From contig JASGKG010000001.1 of assembly GCA_047600805.1 (NCBI GenBank), positions 2,294,001 to 2,358,000 on the forward strand: a stretch of DNA of 64,000 bases. The letters are read 5' to 3'. This document shows, one piece after another, positions 54,155 to 62,089 of this stretch. This DNA comes from JADKHC01 sp047600805 (GTDB lineage Bacteria; Verrucomicrobiota; Verrucomicrobiia; Opitutales; Opitutaceae). The translations under genes and the position numbers were made by a program. The notes below the pieces were generated by a model. The model was given only the letters and a program-made list of their open reading frames with translations, did no database searches and was not told where the DNA came from. Every line of letters starts with the position of its first letter. Positions within the stretch are counted from its first letter, which is position 1.

Positions 54155-55522
54155 ATGGCCACCCTCGATCCCCATGCCCACCGGATTCTTGTTGCCGACG
54201 ATCAAGCGGACGTCCTCGAAGCATTGCGGCTGCTGCTGAAATCGGAAGGCTACCAGATCGAAACCGTCAAATCGCCGGCAGCGGTCCTGCGGGCCGTGGA
54301 AGCCCGGGAGTTTTCGCTCGTAATCATGGATCTCAATTACGCACGCGATACCACCTCCGGACAGGAAGGTTTCGAGCTGCTGAGTCGTATCCAAACACTT
54401 GATTCATCGTTGCCCATCGTCGTCATGACGGCCTGGGCGACCGTCGAGCTGGCAGTCGAAGCCATGCGGCGTGGCGCCAAGGATTTTATTACAAAGCCTT
54501 GGGACAATCCGCGATTGATCGCAACGGTCCGCACGCAGGTAGAGCTCGGGAGCGCGATGCGAACCTATCGCCGCCTCGAGGAGGAAAACAAACTTCTCCG
54601 CGGCACAGCTGGACCTGTTTTAATCGCGCAATCTCCGGCCATGCGACCCGTGCTTGAAGTGATTGCACGCGTCGGCCCGTCCGACGCCAACGTGCTCGTC
54701 ACCGGCGAAAACGGAACCGGCAAAGGCGTAATCGCGCAGGCCCTTCACGCAACCTCCGCTCGCTCTGCCAAACCACTTATTTCCGTCAACATGGGCGGAC
54801 TTCCCGAGGGGCTTTTCGAGAGTGAACTTTTCGGCCATGTGAAAGGCGCTTTCACCGATGCGAAAGCCGACCGCGCAGGCCGCTTCGAATTGGCGGACGG
54901 CGGCACGCTCTTTCTCGACGAGATCGGCAATATACCTCTCACGCAGCAGGCGAAGCTCCTGCGGACGCTGGAGCGCGGCGAATTCGAGCGCGTAGGTTCC
55001 TCCAAAACGCATCGCGTGAACGTCCGCCTCGTTTCCGCAACCAATGCCGATCTGGCAAACGAAGTCGGCGCCGGAAAATTCCGCCAGGATCTGCTGTTCC
55101 GGCTGAACACGATTCACATTCATCTTCCGCCGTTACGCGAGCGCCGCGAAGACATTCCCCTCCTCGCCCAACATTTTCTCAAACAACACGTCGGCCGTTA
55201 CCGCAAGGCTGTGACCGGCTTCGATGAGGATGCTCTCAACCTGATGAACCGCTACTCGTGGCCGGGAAACGTTCGCGAGCTCGATCATGCGGTTGAACGC
55301 GGCGTTCTCATGGCGACGACCAAGGCGATTCGCGCCGCCGATCTCGGCCTGAACGCGTCGCAATCCTCTCAGAGTCTCGACGACATGAGCCTTGAGGAAG
55401 TCGAAGGCTATTTGATCAAGCGCACGCTCGCACGCTGCAACGGCAACGCCCGCGAAGCGGCCGAGGAACTCGGTCTAAGTCGAAGCGCGTTCTACAGAAG
55501 GCTGGAAAAGTACCAACTTTAG
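54155..55522 (+). CDS. Sigma-54-dependent response regulator, NtrC family
   Basis: A 455-residue activator. The receiver domain has Asp59 in LVIMDLNYARD, and FITKPW near residue 115. The AAA+ domain shows Walker A VTGENGTGKGVIAQAL, the sigma-54 contact loop as GAFTDA (consensus GAFTGA) in FGHVKGAFTDAKADRAGRF, Walker B GGTLFLDEIGNIPL, and FRLNTIHIHLPPLRERREDI. The C-terminus (about 415-455) is a Fis-type helix-turn-helix, GNAREAAEELGLSRSAFYRR. The D in place of the second G occurs in related activators. It should bind the GTCCCA-N4-TGGGAC sites upstream of its own operon and the exporter operon. Confidence 0.93.
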   Translation: MATLDPHAHRILVADDQADVLEALRLLLKSEGYQIETVKSPAAVLRAVEAREFSLVIMDLNYARDTTSGQEGFELLSRIQTLDSSLPIVVMTAWATVELAVEAMRRGAKDFITKPWDNPRLIATVRTQVELGSAMRTYRRLEEENKLLRGTAGPVLIAQSPAMRPVLEVIARVGPSDANVLVTGENGTGKGVIAQALHATSARSAKPLISVNMGGLPEGLFESELFGHVKGAFTDAKADRAGRFELADGGTLFLDEIGNIPLTQQAKLLRTLERGEFERVGSSKTHRVNVRLVSATNADLANEVGAGKFRQDLLFRLNTIHIHLPPLRERREDIPLLAQHFLKQHVGRYRKAVTGFDEDALNLMNRYSWPGNVRELDHAVERGVLMATTKAIRAADLGLNASQSSQSLDDMSLEEVEGYLIKRTLARCNGNAREAAEELGLSRSAFYRRLEKYQL

Positions 55523-55553
55523 CCATACGAAAGAGGGAAGAAACGCCCTCTCC

Positions 55554-56885
55554 ATGCGTCTATCGCACGATCGTCACGTCTTTGTCTACGCACTCCTCGG
55601 CGGTGCGCCCGCTGTGGCGTTGGGCTCGTGGTTGCTCTGGGCCAGCGAGTATTCGTTCAATTTTAAGCTCACGTTTTCGCTTTTGGTGATTGGATGCTGG
55701 TTAGGCTTCGCCGCCGCGCTGCACAATCGCGTCATACGGCCCTTGCAAACAGCGTCGAACCTCTTGGCCGCCCTGCGCGAGGGAGATTTTTCTGTGCGCG
55801 CGCACGCCGCCAGACACGACGATCCGCTGGGCGAATTGTTTTCTGAAATCAACCAGCTCAGCGCCGTCTTGCATGAACAACGCCTGAGCGCGCGGGAAGC
55901 CACGGCACTGCTCAACACGGTGATGGAAACGATCGATGTCGCGGTGTTCGCGTTCGACAGCGGTGGCGTTTTGAAGCTCACCAATCGTGCAGGTGAGAAA
56001 CTTCTCGCATCCTCGTACGAACGGCTCCTCGACAAGCACGCCTCCGAAATCGGCTTGGCCGAGTGTCTGCGGGGCGAGCCCATGCGCATGTTAAACGAAG
56101 TGACGTTTCCCGGCGGCAGCGGCCGGTGGGGCTTGCGCCGAACATCTTTCCGAGAAAAGGGCCTGCCTCACGAACTGGTTGTTATCGCTGATCTAAGCCA
56201 AGCCTTGCGTGCTGAAGAGCTGAAAGCCTGGCAGCGATTGGTGCGCGTCATTGGGCACGAACTGAACAATTCGCTCACGCCGATCAAGTCGATCGCCGGA
56301 AGCCTGGGTCAAATTTTCCGGAGCCCAAAACGCGCGCCAGACTGGGAAACCGACATGCAAGGCGGCTTGGAAATCATCTCCTCGCGGGCCGACGCGTTGA
56401 CTCGGTTCATGCAGGCCTATGCTCGACTCGCCCGCCTGCCGCAGCCGGTCCGTGCCCCCTGTTCCATCAAGCAACTGGTTGAGCGCGTCGCGGCAATCGA
56501 ACTGAGGCAGCCGGTTCTTATCCACAGCGGGCCAGACCTGACCATTTCGTGCGACGCCGCCCAGATCGAGCAGGTCTTGATCAACCTGCTCAAGAACGCC
56601 ACCGAGGCAGCCTTGGAGCAGCGAGCCGCGGGCCATCTCGAGGCCGGTGTCAGGCTAAAGTGGATACAAGCGGGTCCCAACGCAGAGATTATCGTCGAAG
56701 ACGATGGTCCGGGCATCGCGAATTCCAGCAATCTTTTCGTGCCATTTTTCACCACGAAAGCCGAGGGCTCAGGAATTGGTTTGGTGCTGAGTCGTCAGAT
56801 CGCCGAAAACCACGGAGGCACCCTGCTGCTGGCGAACCGTTCGCCAGAGCCAGGATGCGTGGCGACGTTGCGGCTGCCGATGTGA
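55554..56885 (+). CDS. NtrY-like membrane sensor histidine kinase
   Basis: A 443-residue kinase, the cognate partner of the preceding activator. Two spans at about residues 13-30 and 37-56 leave almost no periplasmic loop, so the signal is probably sensed in or at the membrane. A HAMP domain (about 58-112) and a PAS-like domain (about 118-215) lead to the core with His235 in RVIGHELNNSLTPIKSIAGS, N-box NLLKNATEAAL and G-boxes VEDDGPGIANSSNLFVPFFT and GSGIGLVLSRQIAENHGG. A small inverted repeat (AGAGGG / CCCTCT, 55532-55551) precedes the ATG. Confidence 0.92.
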   Translation: MRLSHDRHVFVYALLGGAPAVALGSWLLWASEYSFNFKLTFSLLVIGCWLGFAAALHNRVIRPLQTASNLLAALREGDFSVRAHAARHDDPLGELFSEINQLSAVLHEQRLSAREATALLNTVMETIDVAVFAFDSGGVLKLTNRAGEKLLASSYERLLDKHASEIGLAECLRGEPMRMLNEVTFPGGSGRWGLRRTSFREKGLPHELVVIADLSQALRAEELKAWQRLVRVIGHELNNSLTPIKSIAGSLGQIFRSPKRAPDWETDMQGGLEIISSRADALTRFMQAYARLARLPQPVRAPCSIKQLVERVAAIELRQPVLIHSGPDLTISCDAAQIEQVLINLLKNATEAALEQRAAGHLEAGVRLKWIQAGPNAEIIVEDDGPGIANSSNLFVPFFTTKAEGSGIGLVLSRQIAENHGGTLLLANRSPEPGCVATLRLPM

Positions 56886-56951
56886 AGACGGCTGTTTGCC
56901 GTTGGTCGAGGATCTGCTTGCTAAACGGTAGCGTGGGTAACGCCCAAAGCC

Positions 56952-56978
56952 GTCCCATTTTTGGGACGCCATAATCCC
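56952..56978 (+). promoter_or_regulatory. Predicted activator-binding site (UAS) for operon 2
   Basis: GTCCCATTTTTGGGAC (56952-56967) has 6-base perfect arms and differs from the operon 1 site at one central base. A TCCC half-site follows at 56975-56978, the same 8-base step as in operon 1. It ends 96 bases before TTGGCA of the second promoter (97 in operon 1). Confidence 0.78.
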
Positions 56979-57040
56979 AACAGTGGCTTCTTGTCGCTGG
57001 AAGCGAGTTATCTATTTTTTCTTTATATACTAATAACCAG

Positions 57041-57080
57041 CATCTTAAGAAGCTCGAATCATCTTGGCATGCCGGCTGCA
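57041..57080 (+). promoter_or_regulatory. Sigma-54-like promoter of the exporter operon
   Basis: TTGGCATGCCGGCTGCA (57064-57080) fits the -24/-12 pattern with T for C at the sixth TGGCAC base and CTGC for TTGC. CATCTTAAGAA begins at 57041, 23 bases before TTGGCA, identical in spacing to operon 1, and ATTAGG follows the -12 region in both. An AT-rich tract (57010-57035) between UAS and promoter could serve DNA bending. Confidence 0.75.
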
Positions 57081-57091
57081 ATTAGGTGCGC

Positions 57092-58345
57092 ATGGATATC
57101 GCCCGTCCCGATTTAGCACGCGCCCGCCGCAAACGTCGTCTGACCTACGTCATTGCTGGGGCCGCCGCGCTTCTCGTTGTCACGATTCTCGTGGCGCGCC
57201 TCAAGCCAGCCGCGCCCAACGTCGACAAGAACCTCGTTTGGATCGACACGGTTAAACGTGGTTCGATGCTCCGGCAGGTGCGCGGTATCGGAACATTGGT
57301 GCCGGAGGAAATTCGCTGGATCGCCGCGCGCACCCAGGGTCGTGTCGAACGCATCGTTCTGCGGCCTGGCGCGCCCGTCACGCCGGATAGCGTCATTTTA
57401 GTCCTGGCAAATCCTACCGTCCAGCAAGCCGCCGTCGATGCCGAGGCAGACCTTAAATCCGCTGAGGCCGAGTTCATTACCTTCAAGGTTCAGTTGGAGC
57501 GGGGCGTGCTCGACGCCGAGGCCAGCCTCGCCGCCGCGAAATCTGCCTACGAAACGACGCGGCTGCAGGCAGAGGTAAATGAAGATCTGTTCAAAGACGG
57601 TCTGGTCTCCGCGTTGGAACTTCGGCGCTCGAAAGTGGCTGCGACCGACGCCGCGTCTCGGTTCGAGATCGAACAAAAGCGTTACGCCTTCACCAAGGAT
57701 TCCATCGCCCCGCAGCTCGCGGTTAAACAAGCAGCCGTAGACCGGGCTAGCGCCCAGGCAAAGCTTCGTCGCGACGACGCCGAGGCGCTGAACGTCCGCG
57801 CCGGCATGGACGGTGTCCTCCAGGAATTGCCCGTGGAAGTCGGCGCCCAAGTTCAACCCGGCGCAAACGTCGCTCGCGTGGTCGACCCCACTCGCCTGAA
57901 GGCCGAGGTCCGCGTTGCCGAAACGCAGGCACGCGACATCCAAATTGGCCAACCTTCCGTTATCGACACGAGAAATGGCATCGTCGGGGGCCAGGTTTCC
58001 CGCATCGACCCTTCGGTGCAAAACGGGACGGTCACCGTTGACATCCGCCTCACGGGAGAACTTCCCAAAGGCGCGCGCCCTGCGCTTTCGGTCGATGGCA
58101 CGATCGAACTGGAACGACTCGAGAACATCATCTACGTCGGTCGGCCGGCCTCGGGCCAGGAGCGCAGCAACATCGGGCTTTTCCGGCTGGCTGCTGACGG
58201 CGTGCACGCCGAGCGCATCAACGTCCGTCTAGGTCGCAGCTCGGTGAACACAATAGAAGTGGTCGAGGGCCTGACACCCGGCGACCGCGTGATCCTCTCC
58301 GATATGTCCCAATGGGATTCCACTGACCGCATCCAACTTAACTGA
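57092..58345 (+). CDS. HlyD/RND-type periplasmic adaptor of the exporter
   Basis: A 417-residue membrane-fusion protein that links inner-membrane transporter to TolC. A cytoplasmic start (MDIARPDLARARRKRR) and one membrane span (about residues 21-40) are followed by a lipoyl-type half-motif (RTQGRVERIVLRPGAPVTPD), a long coiled-coil hairpin (about 115-220), the second lipoyl half (NVRAGMDGVLQELPVEVGAQ), and beta-barrel and membrane-proximal domains (GLTPGDRVILSDMSQWDSTD). The ATG at 57092 lies only about 12 bases after the predicted -12 element; a GTG at 57086 is in frame but would precede the predicted transcription start. Confidence 0.9.
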   Translation: MDIARPDLARARRKRRLTYVIAGAAALLVVTILVARLKPAAPNVDKNLVWIDTVKRGSMLRQVRGIGTLVPEEIRWIAARTQGRVERIVLRPGAPVTPDSVILVLANPTVQQAAVDAEADLKSAEAEFITFKVQLERGVLDAEASLAAAKSAYETTRLQAEVNEDLFKDGLVSALELRRSKVAATDAASRFEIEQKRYAFTKDSIAPQLAVKQAAVDRASAQAKLRRDDAEALNVRAGMDGVLQELPVEVGAQVQPGANVARVVDPTRLKAEVRVAETQARDIQIGQPSVIDTRNGIVGGQVSRIDPSVQNGTVTVDIRLTGELPKGARPALSVDGTIELERLENIIYVGRPASGQERSNIGLFRLAADGVHAERINVRLGRSSVNTIEVVEGLTPGDRVILSDMSQWDSTDRIQLN

Positions 58346-58367
58346 ACTTCAACCAACCGCTACCTCC

Positions 58368-59096
58368 ATGGCCAATCAAAACCCACTTCCACTCATCAAG
58401 CTCGAAGGCGTCACAAAAGTCTTTTTGGCCGACGAGGTCGAAACACACGCCCTTTCGGGAATTCACCTCGAGATCAACAAAGGCGAATACCTTTCCATAG
58501 CGGGACCGTCTGGTTGCGGCAAATCGACCCTTCTCTCCATTCTCGGCCTGCTGGATACGCCAAGCGACGGGAAATATCTTCTCAATAACCAGCCTGTTCA
58601 GAGCCTCACACTCGCCGACCGTGCGCGTATCCGAAACAAGGAGATCGGCTTCATTTTCCAGTCGTTTAACCTCATCGGCGACCTGAACGTTTTCGAGAAC
58701 GTCGAGCTACCGTTGAGCTATCGCGGGATGGCACCGGCAGAGCGGAAGCAGCGAGTCTTGGGCGCGCTCGAAAAAGTGGGCATGAGCCATCGCTCGAAGC
58801 ATCTTCCATCGCAGCTCTCCGGCGGTCAGCAACAACGTGTCGCCGTTGCACGCGCTCTCGCCGGCGAGCCGGCTGTTCTCCTCGCCGACGAACCGACGGG
58901 CAATCTCGACTCGAAGAACGGCGAGGCCGTGATGGATCTGCTCTCCGCGCTTCACCGCGAAGGCGCCACCATCGTCATGGTGACGCACGATAATCGCTTC
59001 GCCAGCCGCGCCGACCGCACAGTGCACCTTTTCGACGGACGCATCGTCAAGGAGCAGACGGAAAATACGGAAAAGGCCGCTTCCGTTCAGGCATAA
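58368..59096 (+). CDS. LolD/MacB-type ABC transporter ATPase (first copy)
   Basis: A 242-residue ATPase for an FtsX-type (MacB/LolCDE class) permease. It has Walker A GPSGCGKSTLLSILGLLD, the Q-loop FIFQSFNLIGDLNVFENVEL, the signature LSGGQQQRVAVARALAGEP, Walker B VLLADEPTGNLDSKNGEAVM and the H-loop VMVTHDNRFASRADR. The wording FQSFNLI...NVELPL is typical for LolD/MacB proteins. It lies 22 bases after the adaptor gene. Confidence 0.94.
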   Translation: MANQNPLPLIKLEGVTKVFLADEVETHALSGIHLEINKGEYLSIAGPSGCGKSTLLSILGLLDTPSDGKYLLNNQPVQSLTLADRARIRNKEIGFIFQSFNLIGDLNVFENVELPLSYRGMAPAERKQRVLGALEKVGMSHRSKHLPSQLSGGQQQRVAVARALAGEPAVLLADEPTGNLDSKNGEAVMDLLSALHREGATIVMVTHDNRFASRADRTVHLFDGRIVKEQTENTEKAASVQA

Positions 59097-59122
59097 GAAA
59101 CCAGTCTCCCGCTTCTTCGTTC

Positions 59123-60637
59123 ATGATCCGTATTGTACCAATTTTGAGGTTTTTGTTGGGTTTCTTGGTGGCCACGCTTCCGGGGTGGGCCGCTTCCGAG
59201 AACACCAACGCGAATCCCATCGAACGAAAAATCAGCCTGGAGGAGGCGATACGGATGGCACTGGAAAAAAACTTCCTGGTTAGGGTAAAATCCTTTGATC
59301 CGATGATCGCGCGAGCAGGCCTCACCGAGGCGTGGGGCCGCTATGATCCCAAACTCACCGGTACCTACCAAGCATCGAGAGATGAGCTCCCCGATCCATT
59401 GGATCCGTTGACCGGCACACGTCTCGGACCAGAGGTCGAAGAGACCAACTACGCGTCCGTAGCCTTGGTGGGAGAATTGCCGGTGGGCACAAGCTACAAG
59501 ATCGGCGGCTCCACCACGAACTACCGCGGCACCTTCAACAGTTTCGACGACGCCTACCGCACATACGGCGGAGTAACGTTGACCCAATCCATCCTGCGCG
59601 GCTTCGGCCTCACCCCAGGTATGTTCGAGATCCGTATCGCCCGTACAAACGTGGCGATGTCGGAATTTGATTACCAATCATCTATCACCAACGTCATCAC
59701 CGACGTCGTTTACGCGTACAGCAACCTGTACCTCGCTCAAGCTTACCTCAACAGCGCACGCCGCTCCCGCGACATGGCGGTCCAACTATACAAAGAAAAT
59801 GAAGGCCGTCGGCAGCGGGGCGCCATGTCGGAATACGACGTGCTGTCCGCGCGAGCGCGCGTCGCCAATCGCGAGGAGTACGTGCTCAATGCCGAACGCG
59901 GCGTTCGCCTCGCTCAAAACGCTCTCAAGCAGCTCGTGAGCGACGAACGCGATCTCACCTTCTTCTCGTGGCAACCCGCCGTTGAAGTTTTCCCTCCCGT
60001 TTCCAACGTGACGATCGATGCCGCAGACGGCTTCCGCCACGCGCTTCAGAACCGCCCCGATTTTCGCGGCGCACAGCTCGGCGTGACACGCAGTACGCTC
60101 GAACGCGGTTACTATAGAAACCAGTTGCTGCCTCGCGTGGATCTGACCGGAAGTTATGGTTACAATGGGGCGGCCGCGGATTACAAAACCAGTCGTGCCG
60201 ACGCACGCCGCCAAGATTATGCAAGCTATGCCACAGGCGTCTCAGTCAGCATTCCCCTGACCTCCGCCGCCGAGCGTGGACGAGCACGCGCCGCCAAGCT
60301 CAAGGTGAAGCAGGCTGAAACCGATCTGCAGCGCCTGGAACAAGACATTCTCGTCGACGTGACCAACGCCGCCCAGCAGGTCGAGACCACGCGCCAACGT
60401 GTCGCCACCACCAAAACCGCGCGCGATCTCAACGAAGAAATGCTCGAGGCCGAACTCAAGCGGTTGCGCGCGGGAACAGGCTCCACGTTCAGCGTCCTCT
60501 ATCAACAGGAACAGCTGTCCAGCGCCGAAATCGCCGCGGCCCAAGCTCAGGCCGACCACCGAAAGGCTCTCGCGGAATACGATCGCCAAATCGGGCGAAC
60601 CCTCGCGACGCACCACATCGCCGTTCACACGAACTAA
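59123..60637 (+). CDS. TolC-family outer-membrane channel of the exporter
   Basis: A 504-residue outer-membrane efflux protein. A signal peptide (about 1-25, ending LPGWAAS) precedes KISLEEAIRMALEKNFLVRV, the usual TolC domain start. Later segments TQSILRGFGLTPGMFEIRIA, VVYAYSNLYLAQAYLNSARR, DVLSARARVANREEYVLNAE and SVSIPLTSAAERGRARAAKL follow the family pattern. It supplies the outer-membrane exit for the adaptor and transporter encoded around it, and differs clearly from the TolC copy at 43.9 kb. Confidence 0.92.
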   Translation: MIRIVPILRFLLGFLVATLPGWAASENTNANPIERKISLEEAIRMALEKNFLVRVKSFDPMIARAGLTEAWGRYDPKLTGTYQASRDELPDPLDPLTGTRLGPEVEETNYASVALVGELPVGTSYKIGGSTTNYRGTFNSFDDAYRTYGGVTLTQSILRGFGLTPGMFEIRIARTNVAMSEFDYQSSITNVITDVVYAYSNLYLAQAYLNSARRSRDMAVQLYKENEGRRQRGAMSEYDVLSARARVANREEYVLNAERGVRLAQNALKQLVSDERDLTFFSWQPAVEVFPPVSNVTIDAADGFRHALQNRPDFRGAQLGVTRSTLERGYYRNQLLPRVDLTGSYGYNGAAADYKTSRADARRQDYASYATGVSVSIPLTSAAERGRARAAKLKVKQAETDLQRLEQDILVDVTNAAQQVETTRQRVATTKTARDLNEEMLEAELKRLRAGTGSTFSVLYQQEQLSSAEIAAAQAQADHRKALAEYDRQIGRTLATHHIAVHTN

Positions 60638-60641
60638 CAAA

Positions 60642-61037
60642 ATGAAACACTCCGAGAACCTCATTCGCGCAAGCGGGCTCATCAACGCGCTTTTCTTTGC
60701 TTTTCACCTCTGGCTCGGGTGGCGCCTCCATCATTTCGCACATATTCAGCCGACGGTTCGCGCACTCTTGGAGATTTTCAATGGATGCGGGTCCCTCTCG
60801 ATCTTGTTTCTGGCAATCGCAGGCCTCAGCTTTGCCGAGGAGGCCGCGACCACCAAGATCGGCCAGCTAACGCTTTCACTAGGCGCAGCCTTCTACCTGA
60901 CGCGTGCAGCGCTGGAGTTCCTTCTCTCTCCCGCACCGTCTCCGTTGATCGCAGCCATCTGTATCGCCACCGGCGGCGTCTACGTCGTCGCAATCGCCTT
61001 TATTCGTTCAGCCCGCCTTCAAGAAAACGTCTGCTAA
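60642..61037 (+). CDS. Small polytopic membrane protein in the exporter operon
   Basis: A 131-residue protein with four predicted spans (about residues 10-27, 44-64, 72-93 and 101-122) and short loops. The sequence starts MKHSENLIRASGLINALFFA. I do not recognise the family; the size and topology resemble DUF-type four-helix membrane proteins. It is 4 bases after the TolC gene and 7 bases before the second ATPase gene, so it belongs to the operon. It may help the permease or act in stress sensing. That is inference. Confidence 0.75.
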   Translation: MKHSENLIRASGLINALFFAFHLWLGWRLHHFAHIQPTVRALLEIFNGCGSLSILFLAIAGLSFAEEAATTKIGQLTLSLGAAFYLTRAALEFLLSPAPSPLIAAICIATGGVYVVAIAFIRSARLQENVC

Positions 61038-61044
61038 CATCCCC

Positions 61045-61716
61045 ATGATCACCCTGCGAAAACTCCAGCGCGTCTACCCGCTCAAAGGCGGACCTTTCTA
61101 CGCTCTCCGCGACATCAATCTTCACATCGCAGAAGGCGAGTTCGTCTCCATCATGGGTCCGTCCGGGTCCGGCAAATCCACCCTCCTGCACATCCTCGGG
61201 TTGCACGATCCGAACTGGGAAGGTGAATACCTGTTTCGCGACAAAGCCGTTCATTCGCTCAATCGCGCACAACGCGCCGCGCTCCAAAAAGAGAGCATCG
61301 GCTTCATTTTCCAACAGTATCACCTGCTCGACGAATTAACGGTCTACGAGAACCTCGAGATTCCGCTCTCGTACCGAAACTATTCGAAGAAGGAACGGGA
61401 AAGCATCGTTTGCGAAACCCTTGATCGATTCGCAATCGTCGCAAAAAAGGACCTCTACCCAAACCAATTGTCCGGCGGCCAGCAGCAGTTGGTTGGCATT
61501 GCTCGCGCGCTCGTCGCCAAGCCGAGCGTGATCCTCGCCGATGAGCCGACCGGAAATCTTCACTCCGACCAGGGTCGTGAGATCATGGCCCTCTTCAAAA
61601 AGCTAAACACCGAAAGCGGTATAACCATTGTGCAGGTCACTCACTCTTCGGAAAACGCTTCGTACGGTTCTCGTATCGTTCGCCTCGCCGACGGCATGAT
61701 CGTCGACGGCACCTAA
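61045..61716 (+). CDS. LolD/MacB-type ABC transporter ATPase (second copy)
   Basis: A 223-residue ATPase: Walker A GPSGSGKSTLLHILGLHD, Q-loop FIFQQYHLLDELTVYENLEI, signature LSGGQQQLVGIARALVAKP (the Arg usual after QQQ is Leu here), Walker B VILADEPTGNLHSDQGREIM and H-loop VQVTHSSENASYGSR. Together with the first copy, two ATPase genes stand before one visible permease, so a second permease may follow beyond the window. It is 7 bases after the small membrane protein gene. Confidence 0.92.
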   Translation: MITLRKLQRVYPLKGGPFYALRDINLHIAEGEFVSIMGPSGSGKSTLLHILGLHDPNWEGEYLFRDKAVHSLNRAQRAALQKESIGFIFQQYHLLDELTVYENLEIPLSYRNYSKKERESIVCETLDRFAIVAKKDLYPNQLSGGQQQLVGIARALVAKPSVILADEPTGNLHSDQGREIMALFKKLNTESGITIVQVTHSSENASYGSRIVRLADGMIVDGT

Positions 61717-61731
61717 AATCACTTTTTCGCC

Positions 61732-61887
61732 ATGAACTCGCTGTGTGCACTCATTTGTCCGGGCCAACCCTCGGGTTTCGCAACCATGGCACTCGCCTTT
61801 ATCGCCGTCATCCTTCTTCCTGGTGGTTTCTTGTTCGGTCTCCTCTGGGGAAAGGTGGCGGCGTCAATTTCTCGAAAACACCGCTGA
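61732..61887 (+). CDS. Possible 51-residue single-span membrane peptide
   Basis: A short frame with an ATG 15 bases after the second ATPase gene. The peptide has one clear hydrophobic span (MALAFIAVILLPGGFLFGLL, residues 19-38) followed by a basic end (KVAASISRKHR), which fits positive-inside orientation with the tail in the cytoplasm. No homologue is recognised. The 202 bases that follow before the permease contain no other gene that I can support. Confidence 0.45.
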   Translation: MNSLCALICPGQPSGFATMALAFIAVILLPGGFLFGLLWGKVAASISRKHR

Positions 61888-62089
61888 AGTCATGATAGCA
61901 AATCTGCGATCTCAGGGCCCCGCAGGAAACCGCGTTACAGATGGTTCCAGGCGCTTTACCCAAGGGGAAGGCATGCACCTCACGTCTTTTCAACATCAGT
62001 TTATCTGTCGATCGTACTTGGTTCGCTAAAGCTGCCGCCAAAGCTAATTCCATCGAAGCGCTGCGATCTGAATAAACGCACCTTTGCTC

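Noticed and set aside
58305..58325. A third GTCCC-type activator site (GTCCCAATGGGA) at the end of the adaptor gene
   Set aside because: It is inside coding sequence, lacks the N4 spacing and has no sigma-54-like promoter after it.
61745..62029. A 94-residue frame between the second ATPase and the permease
   Set aside because: Composition is not protein-like, no family is recognised, and it overlaps the better 51-residue single-span candidate in another frame.
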